Shown piece after piece: positions 59,991 through 64,000 of a stretch of DNA of 64,000 nt. The translations under genes were made by a program, and so were the position numbers. Under the pieces are notes generated by a model that did not search any database, was not told the DNA's origin, and was given only the letters and a program-made list of their open reading frames with translations. The first letter of the stretch is position 1; each line of letters begins with the position of its first letter. The DNA comes from Streptomyces sp. CB00316 (lineage in GTDB: Bacteria; Actinomycetota; Actinomycetes; Streptomycetales; Streptomycetaceae): NCBI RefSeq assembly GCF_001905595.1, contig NZ_LIXI01000015.1, positions 117,516 through 181,515 of the forward strand, given 5' to 3'.

Positions 59991-61516
59991 TGGCCAGGGC
60001 CAAGCAGCCACGCCTGGACTCGCCCCGCAAGATCACGGCACCGGAGAAGACCCGGGACCAGCGGCACGCCGAGCTCACGGAACAGCAGCGCCAGCGCCGG
60101 CTGTTCGCCCCACGACTCGGGTGGGGCGGACGGTTCGGCGGCCGGGCCGCGGTCGAGGACACCGGCACCGTCTACACCGGCCCCAGCACCCAGGCCGCCG
60201 GGATGTACCCCTTCCTTCTTGGCGCCGGGCTGCCCCCGCGCGGCGTTCCCGTCGGCCGCGACGTCCTCACAGGCGAGCTCGTCTGCCTGGACCCGGCCGG
60301 CTGGGTGGGGAAGCTGACGACGAATCCGAACGTGTGGATCATGTCGCAACCGGGTGCGGGGAAGTCGGCCCTGGTCAAGCGGATGCTGCTGTTCTACTGC
60401 GCCTTCGGGTTCATGCCCGTCATTCCCGGCGACGTCAAGGGCGAGTACACCGTCCTGGTCCGCCAGCTCGGCGGGAGCGTCGTCCAGATCGGCGACGGCG
60501 TCGGCCGCCTCAATCCTCTCGACTCCGGACCGCTGAAGAACCGCCTCCACCTCCTCGGCACGGTGGAGCGGGACAACGTCCTCGACATCCTCAACAGCCG
60601 CCGCCTCGAAACGCTCGGCGCATTGCTGTCGACGAAGCACGGCCTGGGCCGCACCCCCGACGAGATCCAGCGCTCCGCACTCACCTGCGCCGTCCAGATC
60701 GCCGCCGACGCCTGCCCCGGCGAGGACCCGATCGTCCCCGACGTCATCACCGTCCTGCGCCAGGCCCCCGACCAGCTCAAGGCCAAACTCGCCGCGCACA
60801 GGGACATGTACCAGGACCTCACCCGCTCCGTCATCGCCGGACTGGAAAACCTCTGCTCCGGCCCGCTGAAGGGCCTCTTCGACGGACCCACCACCCAGCA
60901 GCTCGACGTCGACGCCACCGCCGTCTCCGTCGACATCTCCCGCCTCCGCGCCCGCGGCACCGACACCATCAGCGCGGGCATGATCGCCACCTGGGCCTAC
61001 GCCTACTCCAGCATCGACAGCGCCCGCAGCACCGGCCTCATGTCCCGCCGCCTCATCCTCCCCATGGACGAAATGTGGCGTGCCCTGCGCTCCGGCCCCG
61101 GCCTCGTCGACTCCATGGACTCCATCGGACGCCTCGCCCGTGGCGACGGCGACATCACCCTCTACATCACCCACTCCCTCCTCGACACCGAAGCCCTCCC
61201 CACGGAAGAGGACCGGGCGAAAGCGCGCGGGCTGATGGACCGGTGCGACACCTGGGTCATCGGAGCCTCCAGCGCCGAGGAACTCACCCGGGTGACCGGG
61301 AAGCGGGAGCTGACCGAGCAGGAACGCATGATGATCGCCTCCTGGTCCTCCGCGACGAGTACCGGCCTGGACACCGGCGACGCCGTCCACCCCGGACGCG
61401 GCAAGTACATGATCAAAGTCGGCACCAGGCCCGGCATCGCGGCCGCGAGTGAACTCACCGCGACCGAGGCGAAGCTCTACCACACCGACCCCACAGCAGG
61501 GACAGACCTCGGATGA
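59990..61516 (+). CDS. VirB4-like conjugation ATPase
   Basis: A 508-aa ATPase. Walker A is MSQPGAGKSALVKRM at about 120, preceded by VWI. Walker B is in RRLILPMDEMWRAL at about 355. The motif after it (SIGRLARGDGDITLYITHS) and the RVTGKRELTE region fit VirB4/TraC-type ATPases. The start shares one base with the previous stop (TGATG). It should power assembly or DNA movement on the cytoplasmic face. Confidence 0.87.
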   Translation: MARAKQPRLDSPRKITAPEKTRDQRHAELTEQQRQRRLFAPRLGWGGRFGGRAAVEDTGTVYTGPSTQAAGMYPFLLGAGLPPRGVPVGRDVLTGELVCLDPAGWVGKLTTNPNVWIMSQPGAGKSALVKRMLLFYCAFGFMPVIPGDVKGEYTVLVRQLGGSVVQIGDGVGRLNPLDSGPLKNRLHLLGTVERDNVLDILNSRRLETLGALLSTKHGLGRTPDEIQRSALTCAVQIAADACPGEDPIVPDVITVLRQAPDQLKAKLAAHRDMYQDLTRSVIAGLENLCSGPLKGLFDGPTTQQLDVDATAVSVDISRLRARGTDTISAGMIATWAYAYSSIDSARSTGLMSRRLILPMDEMWRALRSGPGLVDSMDSIGRLARGDGDITLYITHSLLDTEALPTEEDRAKARGLMDRCDTWVIGASSAEELTRVTGKRELTEQERMMIASWSSATSTGLDTGDAVHPGRGKYMIKVGTRPGIAAASELTATEAKLYHTDPTAGTDLG

Positions 61517-63261
61517 TGACCGACTCCGACCGCAACTGGGTCGCCGGAACTGCTGCCGTCGGGACTATCTCCGTGCTCGGCGCGACCACCTGGGTCGGCG
61601 CCGCACTCGGCGCGCTCCTCACCGGAGCCGACGTCGCCGGCCTTTCCCCACTCACCCTCTTCCGAATGCTCCGCGGGTGGAGCGGCTGGTGCGAGACTTG
61701 GGCGGCCTCACCCATCAGCAGCGCCATCGGCGCCGTGCTCCTCGACGCCCTCGCGGTAGTCGCCCTGGTCCTGGTGGTGCGGTTCGTGCGGAAGTGGTTC
61801 CACCACCCGCTCGACATGGCGACCCTGCATCAGATGCGGGACCTGGCACCGAAGCAGGCCGCCCACAGTGCGACCCGCCTGAGGGCCTCCCTGAAGGCGA
61901 CACCGGTCAAGGACGTTGCGGCCCCTGACCGCGGTGTCCTGCTCGGTGACCACGCACCCTCCAGGGTGGAACTGCGGGGGAGCGACGAGGACACCTACCT
62001 CGCGATCATGGCCCCGAGGGCTGGCAAGTCCACCTCGCTCGCCATCCCCGTCGCCGAAGAAGCCCCCGCCGCCCTGCTCATGACGTCGAACAAGGCTGAC
62101 GTCTACGCCGCCACCGTCCGCGAACGCGCCCAGGCCGGGAACGTCTGGGCACTCGACACTCAGGGGGTGGCCCGGATCGAGCGCGCGATGTGGTGGGACA
62201 TGCTCGCCGAAGCGGAGACCCTGGAGCGCACAGAACGCCTCGCCTCCCACTTCATCGCCCAGGTCACCTCCGAGGGCGCCGACCCCTTCTGGTCCCAGTC
62301 CGCGAGCGATCTCCTCGTCGGGATGTTCCGGGCCGCCTGGCACGACGGGGCGAGCGTCAAGGACGTGCTGTCATGGGTCGCCAACCCCGCCGAGAAAGCC
62401 CCGCTGCGGATCCTCTACCGGCACGAACCCGTCCTCGCCGAACAGGTCGATGCCAGCATCAACATCGCCGAAGAGACCCAGTCCGGAATTTTCCAGAACG
62501 CCCGCACCGCCCTCTCCGGCCTCCGCGACGAGGAAGTCCTCGCCTGGGTCACCCCCGACAAGCACCGCCCCCGCTTCGACCCCGAGAACTTCGCCCTCTC
62601 CAAGGACACCCTCTACCTGCTCTCCAAGAAGGGCGGCCCCGCCTCCTCCGTCGTCGCAGCCCTGGCCGACGCCGTCTTCACCGCCGCCAGCGAAGTCGGG
62701 GAACGCCACGGCGGCCGGCTCCCCGAACCACTCCGGGCCGTCCTTGACGAAGCCGCGAACATCTGCAAGATCGCCGACCTTCCCGACCTCTTCAGCCACC
62801 TCGGATCCCGAGGCATCACGCCCTACGTCATCCTCCAGTCCTACCGCCAGGGCGTAAGAGCCTGGGGCGAGGTCGGCATGGACGCCATGTGGTCCGCCGC
62901 CACCAAGAAGCTCATCGGCGCCGGCGTCGACGACCCCAAGTTCGTCGCCGACATCGCCACCCTCATCGGCCAGCGCAGCGTTGAGCGCGGCTCGTACTCC
63001 AAGAGCAAGGACGGCGGCTCCACCTCCCGCAGCGAACAACGCGAGCAGATCCTGGAACCCTCCCAGATCCGTGCCATGCCCAAGGGCAGCGCACTCCTTC
63101 TCGCCACCGGCATGCCCATCGCCCAGATTCAGCTCCGCCCCTGGTACAAGGAAGCATCCATGCAGCACATCGGCCCGCAGAAGGCCGCAGAAGAAGTGCT
63201 CATCACCGAACGCGCGGTCGCGGCCTACGAGGAGCAGAAGGCCGCACGCCATGCCCGATGA
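61513..63261 (+). CDS. VirD4/TraG-type coupling protein
   Basis: A 582-aa coupling ATPase with two N-terminal spans (VGTISVLGATTWVGAALGAL; IGAVLLDALAVVALVLVVRF). Walker A is LAIMAPRAGKSTSLAIP at about 170. Further TraG/TraM motifs are FWSQSASDLLVGMFRAAW, Walker B-like LRAVLDEAANICKI and the ILQSYRQGVRAWG block. It should bring relaxase-bound DNA to the channel. It overlaps neighbours by 4 and 11 bases. Confidence 0.9.
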   Translation: MMTDSDRNWVAGTAAVGTISVLGATTWVGAALGALLTGADVAGLSPLTLFRMLRGWSGWCETWAASPISSAIGAVLLDALAVVALVLVVRFVRKWFHHPLDMATLHQMRDLAPKQAAHSATRLRASLKATPVKDVAAPDRGVLLGDHAPSRVELRGSDEDTYLAIMAPRAGKSTSLAIPVAEEAPAALLMTSNKADVYAATVRERAQAGNVWALDTQGVARIERAMWWDMLAEAETLERTERLASHFIAQVTSEGADPFWSQSASDLLVGMFRAAWHDGASVKDVLSWVANPAEKAPLRILYRHEPVLAEQVDASINIAEETQSGIFQNARTALSGLRDEEVLAWVTPDKHRPRFDPENFALSKDTLYLLSKKGGPASSVVAALADAVFTAASEVGERHGGRLPEPLRAVLDEAANICKIADLPDLFSHLGSRGITPYVILQSYRQGVRAWGEVGMDAMWSAATKKLIGAGVDDPKFVADIATLIGQRSVERGSYSKSKDGGSTSRSEQREQILEPSQIRAMPKGSALLLATGMPIAQIQLRPWYKEASMQHIGPQKAAEEVLITERAVAAYEEQKAARHAR

Positions 63262-63829
63262 GAGCCCTCCGCTCCCCGCGGCGGCTGTTGTCGCCGAAGA
63301 CGTCGCAGACCTTCAAGCCCAAGTCCGGGCACTGACCAGACGGCTCGACCAGCTCACCGCAGACGGCCCGGGTGCCCCGACCCTGGTGACACTGGGGAAG
63401 GCCCACGAGGGCGGCGAAGGCGCGGAGGAAGAGCACAGCGAGCCCGAGTGGGCGTCACCTCCGTTCATCTTCCTCCTCGACCCACCTGCCTACGACGACG
63501 AACTCTGCGCCCTGGCCGAGTGGGTCGAGGGGGTACTCGTCCCCGGCTACCTCTCCGAACCGTCCGCCGACTCCCGCTGGTGCCACCTATGGACCGAACA
63601 CCCCGTAGCCATCGCCCGCCTCCACGCCCTCTGGCTGGCCTGGCAGGAGTTGACCGATCCGACAAGTTGCGGTTACTCAGGACCCAGTACATGGCACCGT
63701 GACCACTACGACCCGTGCATTCGTGAACTTCGCGGATCGGCGGGGCCATTCCAAGGTTGCACTAAAGGTGAACATAAAGTAATTCACCGACAGCCGGGGC
63801 TCGTTCCTAGTGCATGGAGAAGCGAATGA
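63251..63829 (+). CDS. DUF4913-domain protein
   Basis: A 192-aa protein overlapping the coupling-protein gene by 11 bases. A coiled-coil N-terminus (VADLQAQVRALTRRLDQL) leads to a DUF4913 pattern: ALAEWVEGVLVPGYL, SRWCHLWTEHPVAIARLHAL, WLAWQELT, WHRDHYDPCIREL, GPFQGCT. DUF4913 proteins are common in Streptomyces conjugative elements beside the coupling protein. The last 20 residues are more AT-rich and may be altered. Confidence 0.8.
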   Translation: MPDESPPLPAAAVVAEDVADLQAQVRALTRRLDQLTADGPGAPTLVTLGKAHEGGEGAEEEHSEPEWASPPFIFLLDPPAYDDELCALAEWVEGVLVPGYLSEPSADSRWCHLWTEHPVAIARLHALWLAWQELTDPTSCGYSGPSTWHRDHYDPCIRELRGSAGPFQGCTKGEHKVIHRQPGLVPSAWRSE

Positions 63830-64000
63830 ATCGACTTCGCAAAAGATCTCGCCTGGAAATTTGAAGATGCTGCACTGGCGGGTGGAATTGATGGCTCATG
63901 GCACACGAAAGGCTTCGGAATGTGGAGTTTCTACCATTCGGCTAACGGCCGCCAGCTTGACCACCGGCGCGAAGTCGCCGTTGTGGGGGTGTGTGGTGGT
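63830..64000 (+). other. Lower-GC end with an open frame
   Basis: The final 170 bases are less GC-rich. The frame starting near 63836 reads FAKDLAWKFEDAALAGGIDG, SWHTKGFGMWSFYHSANG without stop to the window edge. It has no upstream start codon because a stop lies just before it. It may be a decayed gene or the 5' part of one with an unusual start. Confidence 0.35.

Noticed and set aside
1..64000. tRNA genes or tRNA-derived attachment sites
   Set aside because: No cloverleaf-compatible segment with GTTCRANNC and CCA-type end was noticed; a dedicated scan would be decisive.

Overview
The window is high-GC DNA with Streptomyces-style codon use: strong G/C bias at third positions, frequent GTG and some TTG starts, GGAGG-type ribosome sites and 1-4 base stop/start overlaps. 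It looks like the accessory part of an actinobacterial genome, either a (linear) plasmid or a chromosome arm carrying integrated plasmid material. Three different replication-type loci, one conjugation operon, several transposon families and many frameshifted remnants share 64 kb. I saw no tRNA, rRNA, housekeeping gene or phage structural gene.

Layout. 1-1.5 kb: the 3' part of a plasmid Rep-like gene with a frameshift and in-gene iteron-like dyads at an exact 48-bp period. 1.6-4.7 kb: small conserved genes (LuxR-type HTH, RapZ C-terminal-like protein, lipoprotein), an Mrr-type membrane nuclease and a toxin-antitoxin-like pair. 4.9-8.5 kb: a three-gene ABC-3C-type conflict operon (DUF4297-like effector, middle component, DUF3732-like ATPase), followed by a decayed second copy of the mrr 5' end. 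8.9-16.6 kb: regulators (double-HTH protein coupled to a sigma-like protein; ArsR plus SRPBCC), a decayed LigD-type ligase, a hydrolase with a leaderless-looking start, and secreted proteins. 16.6-20.6 kb: a replication module, with iterons in 9-bp-spaced pairs ahead of prim-pol, P4/D5-like helicase and a third small gene. 21-27.8 kb: excalibur protein, IS5 remnant, membrane genes and a broken DUF2243/ctaG locus cut by a Tn3-family transposase gene. 27.8-33.6 kb: two-component system, ABC transporter, dead resolvase with a res-like site, SARP-like regulator. 34-37 kb: trypsin-like protease divergent from a three-gene operon (PCGGC small protein, stand-alone PatG C-terminal-like protein, Cys-rich protein). 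38-44.9 kb: a translationally coupled pair of giant beta-rich proteins (1323 and 966 aa). 45-49.8 kb: resolvase, DciA-like and IS21-like remnants, an intact-ended IS630 with TA duplication, and a pentapeptide-repeat protein. 50.4-51.5 kb: coupled RepL-like and winged-helix genes behind a 56-bp-period repeat array. 52-54.3 kb: decayed LexA-like gene, small helical protein, lower-GC membrane protein. 54.3-64 kb: peptidoglycan hydrolase and a tightly packed type IV secretion-like conjugation operon (SCO6880-like, VirB6-like, VirB4-like, VirD4-like, DUF4913).

The intact genes fit a mobile-replicon lifestyle: replication loci, DNA transfer, defence (Mrr, toxin-antitoxin, ABC-3C) and signalling cargo. 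The best candidates for undescribed biology are the protease/PatG-C/Cys-rich locus with the neighbouring giant-protein operon, and the two ordered repeat arrays that sit in front of replication genes.
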